Shown here: piece by piece, positions 1 to 9,234 of the stretch
How the letters are laid out: every line of letters begins with the position of its first letter
Position numbering within the stretch: the first letter of the stretch is position 1
Source of the DNA: Chrysophaeum taylorii
Lineage: Eukaryota > Sar > Pelagophyceae > Pelagomonadales > Pelagomonadaceae
Reading direction: 5' to 3'
Assembly: GCA_029834535.1 (NCBI GenBank)
Contig: JAQMWT010000145.1
Span: 54,934 to 118,933 of the forward strand
Length of the DNA: 64,000 bases
The notes under the pieces: generated by a model
The model's database searches: none
Told to the model about the DNA's origin: nothing
The model's input: only the letters and a program-made list of their open reading frames with translations
Program-made: the position numbers and the translations under genes

Positions 1-549
1 GTTCCCCTTTTGTTGGGGGGCGTGGAGCTGCTTTCGAGGGGGGGTCTCGCGGTAAACGGCGCGAGATTCGACCGCGTGGAATCTCGCGCGCTCGGCGTCG
101 AGCTCGGCCCCGAGTCTGCGGACGTCGGCGGTCGAGCGCGCGAGATCTTGCTTGAGCCTCGCGAGCTTGTCGGCGAGGTCTTGCTTCGAGGAGACTTTTA
201 GGTCGGCGAGCGCGGACTCGGCGCGACGAGCGGCCTCGCGCTCGTCGCGGAGCTGCGCGCGCAGGCGGTCGGCGGCCTCCCCCTGCTCTGTGAGGTCGCG
301 GCGGTGCCGGTCCCGCACGAACAGCAGCTCGGCTTCGTGCGCCGCGTCCCGCGCCTCGAGGGTCCGCCGGAGCGAGGCGACCTCGCGCCGCGCGACTTCG
401 AGGTCGTGCCGCGCCGCCATGAGTTCCTCGGGACGCACCATCGGCTGCCGCACCGCCGCCGCTTGGCCGCGCAGGAACCGGACCTCCGCGTCGTGCGCCG
501 CCTCGCGCGCCTCGAGGCGACGCCTCAGCGCCACCACCTCATTGGTCAT
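1..549 (-). CDS. Coiled-coil protein, N-terminal part (runs off left edge)
   Basis: The minus strand is open without a stop from an ATG at 547-549 to the window edge (183 codons). The product is almost entirely charged heptad-like helix rich in Glu, Arg, Ala and Leu, with near-repeats such as LRRRLEAREAAHDAEVRFL and LRRTLEARDAAHEAELLFV about 40 residues apart. The last ~20 visible residues turn Pro/Thr rich. No enzyme motif is visible. This is a long coiled-coil protein of unknown role, perhaps structural. It is divergent from the gene starting at 575, with only 25 bp between the two start codons, so either the promoter overlaps a coding region or one start is misplaced. The coding strand is judged from GC-rich codon use and the lack of stops; the shadow frames on the plus strand here were not called. 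Confidence 0.6.
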   Translation of the reverse strand, partial: MTNEVVALRRRLEAREAAHDAEVRFLRGQAAAVRQPMVRPEELMAARHDLEVARREVASLRRTLEARDAAHEAELLFVRDRHRRDLTEQGEAADRLRAQLRDEREAARRAESALADLKVSSKQDLADKLARLKQDLARSTADVRRLGAELDAERARFHAVESRAVYRETPPRKQLHAPQQKGN

Positions 550-574
550 CAGCAACGGATCTTTCCTTTCAAAC

Positions 575-1930
575 ATGAAGATTTACGTCGTCTCACCAAA
601 GGGCGAGGAGTTGGTGGGCGAGGCCGAGGGTCTCCTCGCTGGCAAGGTCGTCTTCGACGAGTACACGCGCGAGAAGGCCGTGCTGCGCGGCGAAACCTGG
701 GAGGGCCTCCCCGCGAGATTTCTCGAGCTCGAGGGCGCCGCCGACCTCGCGGGGTTCAAGGCGTACCTCGCCGAGCGCGGGAAGGCCGCCCTCGCGCGGG
801 TCGATGAGGGGCGGTGCGCGCTGCTGCCGGACGGGCGGCTCGTGCTCTACGCGCGGCCCGCCAAGAAGCAGCGAATCGAGACTCCGAACGACCGGGACGC
901 GCTCGTGGATGCGCTTCCGGAATGGTCGAAAAGGCGAGAGGCGCCGTCGGACGCTATGGTGTTTCGCGACGGCGACGACGCGGGCGTCTACTTCCAGGAC
1001 GCGCGCCGCCGCTACGAGTTCCGGTGCGGGCGACCGGGCCTGCGGCTCCTCGTCGCGCTCCAGCGCGCGTCCCGGAAAACCCTCGAGCTTCTCGACGCCG
1101 AGCTCGCGGTCCTCGAGCCCGCGGAGCGCGCGCGGCTCCTCGACGAGGGTAAGTCGATCTACGCCGAAAAGCCGAGCCTCCGAAATAGTAGTGGCGCGGG
1201 GAAGTACGTGACCTGGAGCAACGACGAATACGCGCACGCGGGCCTCCGAGCTCAGTACCTCCGGCTCAAGAGTCTCCAGCGATTTACGGAGACTTTCAAC
1301 TTGCTTCACCGCGCGCACGCGGCCGACGAGACGGCGAAAGGGGTCCTCGAGCAGCCTGTTATCCGCGCGGCCTCCCTCGGCGGCGGCCCGGCCTTCGAGC
1401 TGGTCGCGCTCGACGAATTTTCGAGGCAACGAAAGGAAGGCGACGGCCCGTCAAAAAAAAAACTGCATCTTTATTCCCTCGATCTCCAGCCCGCGTGGCG
1501 CCAGTACGCCCAAGCTCTCGGCTGCAAGTTTCGCGCCCCCTTCGACGTCCACGAGGCGACCCCGGACTCTGTGATCGAAGCGTGCGACGCGACGCCGTTG
1601 GACGTTCTCGTCGTCTCCTACCTCCTCATCTACTGCACGACCGACCGCACGGCCGACCTCTTCGCCAACCTCCTCAAACAAAACCACGTCAAGATCCTTA
1701 TCATCTCGGAGCGCACGAGGGACCAGGGCATCGTCCCACTCCTCCGGGCTCGCGGCCTCCACGTTCTTCCGCTTCTCGATCAAACTCGCGAGCCCGACTT
1801 CAGACAGCTGCTCGTTCTCCGACCCGCCGACCGCAAAAAAAACCGCTCATCATCATCATCATCATCATCATCGCAGGACCACCCCTTGCAGCTGCTCTTC
1901 CCAAATGTTCCCTTCGCCCGCGGCACCTAG
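575..1930 (+). CDS. Rossmann-fold SAM-methyltransferase-like protein
   Basis: A 451 aa frame starting at the first ATG beyond the divergent coiled-coil gene; the frame is open further upstream, but that stretch is antisense to the other gene. The C-terminal half carries a glycine-rich segment SLGGGPAFELVALDEF (about residues 266-281), like motif I of class I methyltransferases. It is followed by alternating hydrophobic strands (LDVLVVSYLLIYC, VKILIISERT) typical of a Rossmann sheet. The N-terminal half (residues 1-250) has no family I recognise. A poly-serine run coded by a TCA microsatellite lies near the C-terminus (1846-1872). The substrate cannot be told. It could be a methyltransferase-like protein without activity. 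Confidence 0.55.
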   Translation: MKIYVVSPKGEELVGEAEGLLAGKVVFDEYTREKAVLRGETWEGLPARFLELEGAADLAGFKAYLAERGKAALARVDEGRCALLPDGRLVLYARPAKKQRIETPNDRDALVDALPEWSKRREAPSDAMVFRDGDDAGVYFQDARRRYEFRCGRPGLRLLVALQRASRKTLELLDAELAVLEPAERARLLDEGKSIYAEKPSLRNSSGAGKYVTWSNDEYAHAGLRAQYLRLKSLQRFTETFNLLHRAHAADETAKGVLEQPVIRAASLGGGPAFELVALDEFSRQRKEGDGPSKKKLHLYSLDLQPAWRQYAQALGCKFRAPFDVHEATPDSVIEACDATPLDVLVVSYLLIYCTTDRTADLFANLLKQNHVKILIISERTRDQGIVPLLRARGLHVLPLLDQTREPDFRQLLVLRPADRKKNRSSSSSSSSSQDHPLQLLFPNVPFARGT

Positions 1931-1976
1931 TAGTAGGAGAAAATTTTGCGGCACCTAGTAGTAGGAGAAAATTTTG
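1921..1976. repeat. 28 bp tandem duplication at a convergent gene end
   Basis: Two perfect adjacent copies of a 28 bp unit starting CGGCACCTAGTAGTAGGAGA. The first copy contains the stop codon of the upstream gene and the second fills most of the gap before the stop of ALG1 at 1988. It probably contributes to the 3' ends of the two convergent transcripts; that role is inferred. Confidence 0.85.
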
Positions 1977-1987
1977 CGCGTCTCTAC

Positions 1988-3109
1988 CTACTCCTCGAGG
2001 TAGGGGAGGAGGATAGGGTGGACGTTAGCGTCCCACATGTCGTCCCACCTTTCAGCAAATTTCGCGTGTTTTCGAAGTTGCGGCAACTGCGAGAATGCGG
2101 TCTTCATTGCCTCGGCGAGACTCTTGGCATCGCGGAAAATCAGCCCGTTGGAGCCGTGGTGGACGAGCTCTCCTATCGTCGGGAATTCGAGCGCGAGCAC
2201 CGGCAGCCCGGCCCCGAGCATGTCCACGACTTTCATCGGGAGGTCCAAGCCCGAGGTCGAAGAATGCAAAGAAAGTCCCAGATCCGCCGCCGCCAAAAGC
2301 GACGCGTAGTCGCGCGGGTCGTCAAACCACCGCGTCCTCACCTCGATTTTCGAGTACCTGTCCCTAATCAAAGCTTCAAATTCCGACCTGAGCTCGCCTT
2401 TCCCGGTCACGATCACGAGCAACCGTCCCCCGTAGAGGTCCAGGGCCTCCGCGAGCATCCCAAAGTCTTCGTCGGGGGTCCAGCTCGTCGAACTGACCAG
2501 CAGCGGGCGATCGTCCAGGCCCAGCCGCTTCCTTAGCTCTTCTCGATCTCCCCTTCCAAACATATCTGGCGGCCGATCGGGCGCCGGGAACGCCACAACC
2601 CCAAATTGCGAGGCCAGCCAGCCCGCCATCGCTGCGGTGACGCAAATGTGCCGCTGAGGCAACTTGGCGGCGAGGCGCTCGAGGAAGTAATAGCACGTTC
2701 GAAACCGCGACGACAGAGTAAAACCGAGGTTATGCCAATCGCAGACCACCGGCGCAAAGAGCCACGCAACGAAAATCACGGGCGCCGGCGGCGTCTGCAC
2801 GAGCGCAACGTCGGCGCGACCCGCGCGAACAAACGCACGCGCGAAACGCCACATCATTACGATCAGTTTCAAGAGTCTTGGCCCTCTCGGCGGCGCGAAC
2901 CGAATCTCCGAAATGTTGGGCCCGCTCACCGCCGGCGAGCCCGCGTACCCGATGAGCGTCACGCGACACCTCTTCGCCAGCGAACAAGCGTGATACTGCA
3001 TTCGCGGCGACCGCCCGACGTCCCCGCCAACCACAACGATTACGTGCCTTGGTGTCATCACATCTAGGGTAAGGGTCAGAGGAGCAAAAAGTCGAACGAA
3101 ATGCGCCAT
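1988..3109 (-). CDS. ALG1: ALG1 chitobiosyldiphosphodolichol beta-mannosyltransferase
   Basis: A 373 aa GT-B glycosyltransferase. The N-terminal domain begins VIVVVGGDVGRSPRMQYHA (about residues 23-41), the ALG1 form of the acceptor-side glycine loop. The donor domain carries SSTSWTPDEDFGMLAEAL and the highly conserved LGLSLHSSTSGLDLPMK, followed by VVDMLGAGLPVLA, all ALG1 hallmarks. ALG1 transfers the first mannose from GDP-mannose to GlcNAc2-PP-dolichol on the cytosolic face of the ER in N-glycan assembly. A hydrophobic stretch near residues 110-125 may sit at the membrane. The length is somewhat short for the family (usually 400-460 aa). A second in-frame Met at codon 18 is an alternative start. 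The gene converges on its left neighbour with 57 bp between stop codons. Confidence 0.9.
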   Translation of the reverse strand: MAHFVRLFAPLTLTLDVMTPRHVIVVVGGDVGRSPRMQYHACSLAKRCRVTLIGYAGSPAVSGPNISEIRFAPPRGPRLLKLIVMMWRFARAFVRAGRADVALVQTPPAPVIFVAWLFAPVVCDWHNLGFTLSSRFRTCYYFLERLAAKLPQRHICVTAAMAGWLASQFGVVAFPAPDRPPDMFGRGDREELRKRLGLDDRPLLVSSTSWTPDEDFGMLAEALDLYGGRLLVIVTGKGELRSEFEALIRDRYSKIEVRTRWFDDPRDYASLLAAADLGLSLHSSTSGLDLPMKVVDMLGAGLPVLALEFPTIGELVHHGSNGLIFRDAKSLAEAMKTAFSQLPQLRKHAKFAERWDDMWDANVHPILLPYLEE

Positions 3110-3375
3110 TGCGGACGGAAGGTTCCTTCACGTATCGCGCGTCAACAACAAGATATCGCGAGTCAGAGCATCTACAAGCATCACTGGCCTGGCAGCAATA
3201 AGCGCCTCGATCGTGTCGATCTCCTGATGAGTGAACACTCACTCACGGCGGCGGTCTCGCGATTTCTCCCGAACAGAAAGGCCGCGTAGCGTTCGAGCTT
3301 CGTCACAAAGGACTCGCGAGAACACACAAGGAAGTCTTCATTTGTCCTCCACGTGAATTTTCTCTCATGGTGTAC

Positions 3376-3405
3376 CTTTGCTTTGCTTTGCTTTGCTTTG
3401 CTTTG
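3376..3405. repeat. (CTTTG)6 microsatellite
   Basis: Six perfect tandem copies of CTTTG upstream of ALG1, in the gene-poor stretch. Its pyrimidine-rich character could influence a promoter; no function can be assigned. Confidence 0.95.
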
Positions 3406-3720
3406 GGGGAGAGCCTGAGTAAAGTCGCAACAACTCGAGCCTCTTTTTCGGCGCAATATTCAAACTCGAGGTGGGGTTGGGAGTCCAGCGATCGAGGCGA
3501 AACCCGCAGTGTCACTCTTGGTTGGTCGAGATCCTCGCAAATTCCGACAAGAAATGTGTGCGCGATGTTCGAAAGCTCGAGCGTCGCGATACCATCGCAG
3601 CAGCAAAAGGCCGCCCTTCTTCGAAAACAATCCCAAGATGGCCAACATCCCAGAAGTTTAACGGCGATTTGCAGCAGGTACGGAAACGTGTGGTCAGCAA
3701 TCATCGCCTTCGTGCGCACG

Positions 3721-3754
3721 TGAGCCTTTCAATACTATGAGCCTTTCAATACTA
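3721..3754. repeat. 17 bp perfect tandem duplication
   Basis: TGAGCCTTTCAATACTA occurs twice back to back in noncoding sequence, the kind of duplication left by replication slippage. Confidence 0.9.
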
Positions 3755-4760
3755 TGAAGCTCGACCACCAAGAGAGGAGTTGCATGCCTCGTGGGAAGAG
3801 TGGCGTCGCCACTCGCGAGGATACGCTGGCGGGCCCGGATTCGCGATGCATGGAAGAGCGCGGACACTGTTCCGGCACTTGAGTGCGACACACCCGCGTT
3901 TCTCGGGCATGTGCTCTCCGTCGCGCGAGCTTCGGGCCCTCGATGCGTGTGCGCTTCGCGAGTGCTTTTTTTCGCCGAGCGCTGCGACTAAAGCACCTGC
4001 ATTTTGCCGTCGTCGAGCCTGCGTGCTATGGTTGGGTTGCTGTGAAGCCGATGGCCGTGACACTAGGAGCGCGGGTGCAACTTTGGGATGGACGAACGCC
4101 GGCGGAGATGCGCGCATTGTTTCTTCATCGGCCGCGCGGCAGCATACGGCTACGAGCAGAATTTCTATTCTTCTTTCCGGTTTCGCACTCGTTCCTATGC
4201 CAACACCGGGAGAATCGTAAAATGGCTCTTTTTGTACCTTCATTCTTCACTCGCGCTCCTCGATGAGCACGCGATCGAGTGAGGTCCCGAAGTCAGCAAC
4301 TGTTTGGATACGGGTAGTTTTATTACGCTTATGCCAATTGGCGTTTGTTTTCAAAAGAGACGGAAAGCAAGCTCACGGTACTGTCATTTGGATAGCAGGC
4401 ATCACCTAATAGCGTAGAACATTTTGCACTTGTCGCGATGCATCTGGCTAATAATCATTTAGCAAGGAGCGGCATCGTAACGGATTTTCGAAAAGACGTT
4501 TCATTCCTGTCAAGCGAACTTTATACGGACCCCATCTTCGGGTCCAAGAAGCGAGATGCCATGGTGCGGCCGACGGCCTTCCTCCCGCGTGGGTAGCGGA
4601 TCTGGTGTTTCATGATGTTATCGTGCGCTTAAGACGGCATCAAACTCCACGTGCAGTTGCGGCTAGCTGCCAGCGGGCCAAGAGAAATACGCGTGTTGTT
4701 GTTTGTTTGTATTTACTACGAATGTACCTACCAAAACCACCGATAGAGCCATTTGTTGCA

Positions 4761-4810
4761 TGCATGCCTGCCAGCATTTGCATGCATGCGTGCATGCTGG
4801 CAGGCAGGCA
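4761..4810. other. Strong hairpin in 3' flank of the MINDY gene
   Basis: Arms 4761-4777 and 4794-4810 pair at 16 of 17 positions around a 16 nt loop that itself contains GCATGCATGC. It lies about 50 bp beyond the stop codon of the minus-strand MINDY gene, so it would be in that gene's 3' UTR. A role in RNA stability or 3' end formation is inference. Confidence 0.6.
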
Positions 4811-4861
4811 AGGACGCTGTTTTTTTGTGAGAGGGTGTGTCGTTGCGATACAATTCTAAGG

Positions 4862-6052
4862 CTAGAGTATGGGCTCTGTGTCGTGCCAGTCGACACTGGC
4901 ATGGGGCCACTTGGTACGGATGACGAGATCGAGGGGCGGGATGAGAGCTTGGTTGGGGTCGGGTGGATCGCGGCCGGCGACGTGGAAGCCCTCGACATCT
5001 ATTGTGAGGCGGATGAGCTCGTCTTGGCCGCCGAGACCGTCCCAATATATGAGATCAAAGACCTCGGGTAAACGGCGGTCGTCGACGAGGCGAGGATCAT
5101 CTCCAAAGAAGAGGACAGAGTAGTGGGATTCGGAGTAGACGATCCAGACCGGTCGTCTCGGGGTTTTGAGGTTGTCGCCGACGCGGTAATAGCCGTAGGC
5201 CTCGTGTAAGGTGAGGAGGCCGAGGTCGGAGCGGTTTGGGATGCCGCGAAGCTCGACGACGTCGTTGGAGCCGTGGATGTTGTCTTCGAGGGTCTTCGTG
5301 CCATCGAAGACGTTGGAGTGGGCGCGTCCGATCGTGAGCAAATTAACGGCCTCCTGCGCGGCGTAGCCGTGCCCGTCGACGAGGGGCTTGTCTTGGTCCA
5401 TATCGGCGCGGGCGCGGGCGACCGTGCGCGAGAGGAGGGCCGAATAGAGAAAACACAAAATGCCCGGGCCTCGGGGATCCATCCAGGCGTGGAGGTGATA
5501 TTCGACGATCTCGGCGAGGATTTGCGGCGAGTCGGCGCGCCAGAGCCTTAGGCATTCGGTGGTTCCGTCGGGTGCGTACCGGGGCGACCGGTCGACGCGC
5601 GGCGTCGGTGTCGGCGCGCAAAAGGTGGCGATACCAGATGCGCAGCAGCGCCACAGGACCCTCGTGAGCGCGCGCACGAGGGCACGGGCCCTCGTTTCGG
5701 GGGACGGCGAGCGCCACTTATCCTCGAGGAGCTCGTCGACGAGATGGGCTTGTGCAACAGCGATGACGCCGCAGGGTCCTCCGTCGTGCTGGAGCAACCC
5801 GAAGGGCACGTCTTTGGAGAATGTCAAGCCCTGGTGCTTCCAGGCCGCGGGCATCTGGGTCCTGGAGGAGTCGCCCAGGAGGAGCGTTCGCAGCGAAATC
5901 GCTTCGCGCTCGCTGATCATTTCGCTCTGCGCGGGTGGCGGTCGCATCTTCGGACGACGACGTCTTGGTTCCTCGATCCTCGTGCCATAACCCGAGAAAT
6001 GTGGTGGTTCGTCGCAGTAGTCCTCAACCACGAGGTCATCGTCGCACTTCAT
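4862..6052 (-). CDS. MINDY-3/4-type (FAM188) ubiquitin carboxyl-terminal hydrolase
   Basis: A 396 aa protein matching the MINDY-3/4 family of cysteine deubiquitinases that trim ubiquitin chains. The catalytic centre is seen as LLQHDGGPCGVIAVAQAHLV, with Gln88 and Cys94 as the expected oxyanion and nucleophile residues. The catalytic His is in VWIVYSESHYSVLFFGD (His310). The family block beginning LLLGDSSRTQMPAAW (about residue 57) precedes the active site. The first ~50 residues are acidic then Arg/Pro rich and look unstructured. It is shorter than animal MINDY4 and lacks that protein's long N-terminal extension. Its start codon is 58 bp from the start of the divergent gene at 6111, suggesting a shared promoter. 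Confidence 0.85.
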   Translation of the reverse strand: MKCDDDLVVEDYCDEPPHFSGYGTRIEEPRRRRPKMRPPPAQSEMISEREAISLRTLLLGDSSRTQMPAAWKHQGLTFSKDVPFGLLQHDGGPCGVIAVAQAHLVDELLEDKWRSPSPETRARALVRALTRVLWRCCASGIATFCAPTPTPRVDRSPRYAPDGTTECLRLWRADSPQILAEIVEYHLHAWMDPRGPGILCFLYSALLSRTVARARADMDQDKPLVDGHGYAAQEAVNLLTIGRAHSNVFDGTKTLEDNIHGSNDVVELRGIPNRSDLGLLTLHEAYGYYRVGDNLKTPRRPVWIVYSESHYSVLFFGDDPRLVDDRRLPEVFDLIYWDGLGGQDELIRLTIDVEGFHVAGRDPPDPNQALIPPLDLVIRTKWPHASVDWHDTEPIL

Positions 6053-6110
6053 GATATGGGCGTTATGCGTGACGAGAGCCGTTCTGAATCAACGGATCGA
6101 AGATTGTAAA

Positions 6111-7937
6111 ATGGCCCAAAGCGGCGGCGGCGGCGGCGGCTTTGGCGGCGACTACTCGTCGTCCGAGTCGGAGTGGGAGGAGGTTTTGCCGACTCAAAAA
6201 TTATACATGGAGGATCTGGTCAAGAGACACCCTCCCATGCGCGGGGGCGTCGTTGTCGTGAAGAAGGAGGAGGCCTACTCGCGGTTCGCCGTGCTGGACG
6301 TGTGTGCGGGCGCATTCCTAGTGTTTCGCGAACCCGGCGGGCCCCTAGACCACCGGGTGGAGCTGCGGGGCGCGATGGTCGACTTCGAATCAACCGTTAT
6401 TCCAGCCCAAGGAAAGTTGCCGTCGGCGCTCGCGGCGTTCCGGGTCTCGCCCGCGGTAGGCGAGGCCGTCGCGGCGTACCAGCCCCCGACGACGGCCGCG
6501 AGCGCGCGATGGGTCGGGGCGCTCCTGGATGTCGCAACCGGCGGCGATGCCGCGTCCTTCCTGACGATATCGCCGGCTCCACGCCGGCGCCGGAACGACT
6601 ACTCGGCGTTGATCTCGAGGTTCTCCGAGGGCGACCGGATCGCGCGCGCCGTCGCGACGCGGACCAAGGTCCCGCACACCGAGCTTCCCCCTCCCGAGCC
6701 CGACGCGACCACCGACGCCGGAGTCGAACGGGTCTTGGTGGGGGCGCTGCGGTCGCGGCGCCTGCGCGACGCCGCGCGACGTCGCGAAAATGACGATCGC
6801 CGCGAGGCCGAGCGGGCGGTCGCTCGAGTTCTCGACAACGCCGCCAGACCCCCGCTCCGCGCCCTCGTCGCCAAGGCGGTCGTCGCAGCGTACCGCGTCC
6901 CGCCGGCCGCCCAGGCTCCCGCGCCCCGGCGCGCCCCGCGGCGACCGCCCATGTCGCGGCCGTGGAAGCCCGCGGTCGCGTCGGGGCGCTCGGTCGTCGT
7001 CGATAGGGGCGAGCGACCGCGCCTCGTCCCGGCGGGCGGGGATCACCCCAACAGCGACGACGACGACGACCTCCGGTACGTTTTGTGGCTCAAAACATAC
7101 GCCCCAAGCGTGTTGTCGAGCGATAGTCTGTGCGGCGCGCTCGCGAGCGGCGTCGCCCTCGCGGCGGTCCTCGAAACGGCTCTCGGAGTGGCTCTTCCAG
7201 GCGCGACGACGGCTCCGGCGAGCCGCGAGGCCGCCGTCCGCAACTGGGAAGCCTGTCTCGCGGCCCTCCGGCGGTCCGGCCGAATAGACAACATCCTGGC
7301 CTCGGCCGCGCCGACCTACGACGCGATGATCGCGGGGGACCGAGCGGCGGCCAGAACCCTGTGCCGGTCGGTCTTCGCCGCGTATGTCCCAAAACGCCTC
7401 AGACTCCGCGCTGCGGACATGCTCAAGTGGTACGACGACGTCCTGAGGCTCTACGACGCGGGCCTCGCGGCGCACGCTGGCGTGCCCCCCGAGCGCGACG
7501 CCTGGACCCCGCAGGTTTCGAGCGCGTTTGCCGACGGCCAGAGGCTCGACCTCGTCTTGCGCCACGCCCTCGGCGGCCAAGAAGGCGAAGGCGGTCTCCT
7601 CGCGCGCGCCGCCGCCCTCCGCATCCCCTGCGTTTTTTCCTCGGACGACGATTTCAAGGCGGCGCTCGAGTCGTCCTCCACCGCTGGCGACGACGACGAC
7701 GACGTTCACGATTTCGCGCTCCTCCAGCTCTACCACTTCTGGGTCGGCCTGAGGGACCGGTCGAGTTCCCGGCCCCGCGACCACCTGCGCCACGGCCTCT
7801 CCTTCAGTCGGATCCGCGTCGCCTCCCTCGAGGACGCCGGCGACGACGACGACGGCAACACGGCGTCGGCCTCTTCGAAAGGAAGAGCAAGAGCAATAAC
7901 ACCCCCGCCGCCGCCGCCGCCGCCCTGGACGGTGTGA
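6111..7937 (+). CDS. PH-domain and calponin-homology-like protein
   Basis: A 608 aa protein. I chose the ATG at 6111 over an in-frame one at 6051 because the latter overlaps the start of the divergent gene. After a Gly run and an acidic Ser-rich segment comes a PH-like fold at about residues 25-145 (starting KLYMEDLVKRHPPMRGGVVVV and ending in a helix with a Trp, SARWVGALLDVA). An Arg/Ala/Pro-rich linker follows. At about residues 325-430 is a helical domain with the look of a calponin-homology repeat (LRYVLWLKTYAP, SGVALAAVLETAL, NWEACLAALRRSG). A second similar block, MLKWYDDVLRLYDAG, comes next. It could link membrane phosphoinositides to the cytoskeleton, but this is inference from fold resemblance. 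The C-terminus is an acidic run followed by poly-proline. Confidence 0.55.
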   Translation: MAQSGGGGGGFGGDYSSSESEWEEVLPTQKLYMEDLVKRHPPMRGGVVVVKKEEAYSRFAVLDVCAGAFLVFREPGGPLDHRVELRGAMVDFESTVIPAQGKLPSALAAFRVSPAVGEAVAAYQPPTTAASARWVGALLDVATGGDAASFLTISPAPRRRRNDYSALISRFSEGDRIARAVATRTKVPHTELPPPEPDATTDAGVERVLVGALRSRRLRDAARRRENDDRREAERAVARVLDNAARPPLRALVAKAVVAAYRVPPAAQAPAPRRAPRRPPMSRPWKPAVASGRSVVVDRGERPRLVPAGGDHPNSDDDDDLRYVLWLKTYAPSVLSSDSLCGALASGVALAAVLETALGVALPGATTAPASREAAVRNWEACLAALRRSGRIDNILASAAPTYDAMIAGDRAAARTLCRSVFAAYVPKRLRLRAADMLKWYDDVLRLYDAGLAAHAGVPPERDAWTPQVSSAFADGQRLDLVLRHALGGQEGEGGLLARAAALRIPCVFSSDDDFKAALESSSTAGDDDDDVHDFALLQLYHFWVGLRDRSSSRPRDHLRHGLSFSRIRVASLEDAGDDDDGNTASASSKGRARAITPPPPPPPPWTV

Positions 7938-7940
7938 CTT

Positions 7941-9185
7941 TTAGAAGAATAAGGGAGGAGGAGGAGGACCGCGTCTCTTTGTTGCCTCCGAGATTGCGAG
8001 GCCGGCGAAGCTGACGAGACGCTGGTTCGGCGTCGGCATGCGCGCCGCGTAGACGAGGCGACGGGCGAGGCTGGCGACGGGGCCGTCGAGGACGGCGAGG
8101 CCGTCGAGAAACCCGGGGAGGATGGCGGCGGCCGCGTCGTCGGGCGCAAAGGAGACGAGCTCCCCGAGCTGGAGGTAGTTGAAGTTCTTGACGGGCTCGA
8201 GTCCGTCGAGGTAGGCGTCGAGATTCGCGGCGGCGACGTCGGCCTGCTGGAGCGCGGTCTGAGCGGAGGGAGAGAGGCGGGGGCCCGGAGTGGCCGCCGC
8301 GTCGCCGAGCGCGAAGACGCCGTCGCAGGCGCGAACGCGGAGCGCCGCGTCGACCCCGAGAGGGCCGTCGTCCTCGAGTCTCCTCTTGAAGCGGCGGTCG
8401 AGGTCGCGGACGGGACCCGCGAGGCGTGACCCGGCGGTCCAAACGACGGCATCGAGGCCGTCGATGATCACTTCCGAGTCTAGAGCGACCGCGCCGTCGT
8501 CTCGGACCTCGGAAACTCCCGCCCCGAGTCGCACTCGAACGTTCGACCGGCGCAGCGCTTCCGTCGCTACCTCCCGCGTGCGGTTCTGGGCCAGCGGCAC
8601 GAGCGTCGAGCCCCGGTGCACGAGCGTGACCTCACGTCCCAGGGTTCCGAGGTGACACGCGAGTTCGACGCCCGTATACCCTCCGCCGACCACGGCGATC
8701 TTCCGCCAGTCCTTGGCCGCGCGCACGCGCGTCGCGTCTTCGAGGCGGTAAAACGGCACGGTCCCCGGCGGCGCGACCGTCTCCTTTCCGAGGGCGATCA
8801 CCAGAGCCTCGCCTCGCAGAATCCGGCCGTCCTTTAAAGAGACCTCCTTGGAGTCGAGGTCTAGGCTCGAGACCTCGGCTCGCTCGAAGGCGATGCCCGT
8901 GCCGCGCAGCGCGAGCTCGAACGGCACCGATACCTCCTCGATCCCCATCTCGCCGCACGCGTACTCGTAAAGCAACGGCAGGAAGCAGAAGCGCTCGCGC
9001 GAATCGATCAACCGCACGCGTCGGCGTCTGTTGCGGCCGGCGAGCTTCAGCGCAGTGTAGAGGCCCGCGAACCCGCCGCCCACCACGACTACCTCGTCGC
9101 GCGCGACACACACCCGCGTGGGTTGTGGCGCGACCATTGCGCCGGCGCCGCTCATGACGAAGAAGAAGACGACGAAGGCGCCCAT
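7941..9185 (-). CDS. Type II NAD(P)H:quinone oxidoreductase (NDH-2-like)
   Basis: A 414 aa two-dinucleotide-binding flavoprotein. The FAD site is VVVVGGGFAGLYTALKLAG near residue 36 and the NAD(P)H site is IAVVGGGYTGVELACHLG near residue 160; a C-terminal FALGDAA closes the FAD pocket. The family passes electrons from NAD(P)H to quinone without pumping protons, in mitochondria or plastids. I placed the start at Met 9183-9185 because the protein then begins with a hydrophobic segment (MGAFVVFFFVMSGAGAMV) that looks like a signal or targeting peptide. The frame stays open to 9482, but that extension is a repeat array and not gene-like. Only 3 bp separate its stop from the stop of the convergent gene ending at 7937. 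Confidence 0.8.
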   Translation of the reverse strand: MGAFVVFFFVMSGAGAMVAPQPTRVCVARDEVVVVGGGFAGLYTALKLAGRNRRRRVRLIDSRERFCFLPLLYEYACGEMGIEEVSVPFELALRGTGIAFERAEVSSLDLDSKEVSLKDGRILRGEALVIALGKETVAPPGTVPFYRLEDATRVRAAKDWRKIAVVGGGYTGVELACHLGTLGREVTLVHRGSTLVPLAQNRTREVATEALRRSNVRVRLGAGVSEVRDDGAVALDSEVIIDGLDAVVWTAGSRLAGPVRDLDRRFKRRLEDDGPLGVDAALRVRACDGVFALGDAAATPGPRLSPSAQTALQQADVAAANLDAYLDGLEPVKNFNYLQLGELVSFAPDDAAAAILPGFLDGLAVLDGPVASLARRLVYAARMPTPNQRLVSFAGLAISEATKRRGPPPPPLFF

Positions 9186-9234
9186 TTCTCGTGCCACGTC
9201 AGGAAGTGTATTTAAAGTAGGAGGGATGTGGCCC

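Larger units (their letters stand above)
3110..4861. other. Gene-poor stretch, no convincing coding sequence
   Basis: About 1.75 kb of visibly lower GC than the genes on either side. Frames of up to 163 codons exist on both strands, but they have no recognisable domain, and codon usage is unlike the neighbouring genes. It holds the upstream region of ALG1 on the left and the 3' flank of the MINDY gene on the right, two short tandem repeats and one strong hairpin (listed separately). Confidence 0.6.

Noticed and set aside
3752-4243. 163-codon minus-strand frame in the gene-poor stretch
   Set aside because: No domain, composition unlike the neighbouring genes, and an equally long frame on the other strand.
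6390-7793. Long minus-strand frame antisense to the PH/CH-like gene
   Set aside because: A shadow frame caused by high third-position GC. The plus-strand product has recognisable domains.
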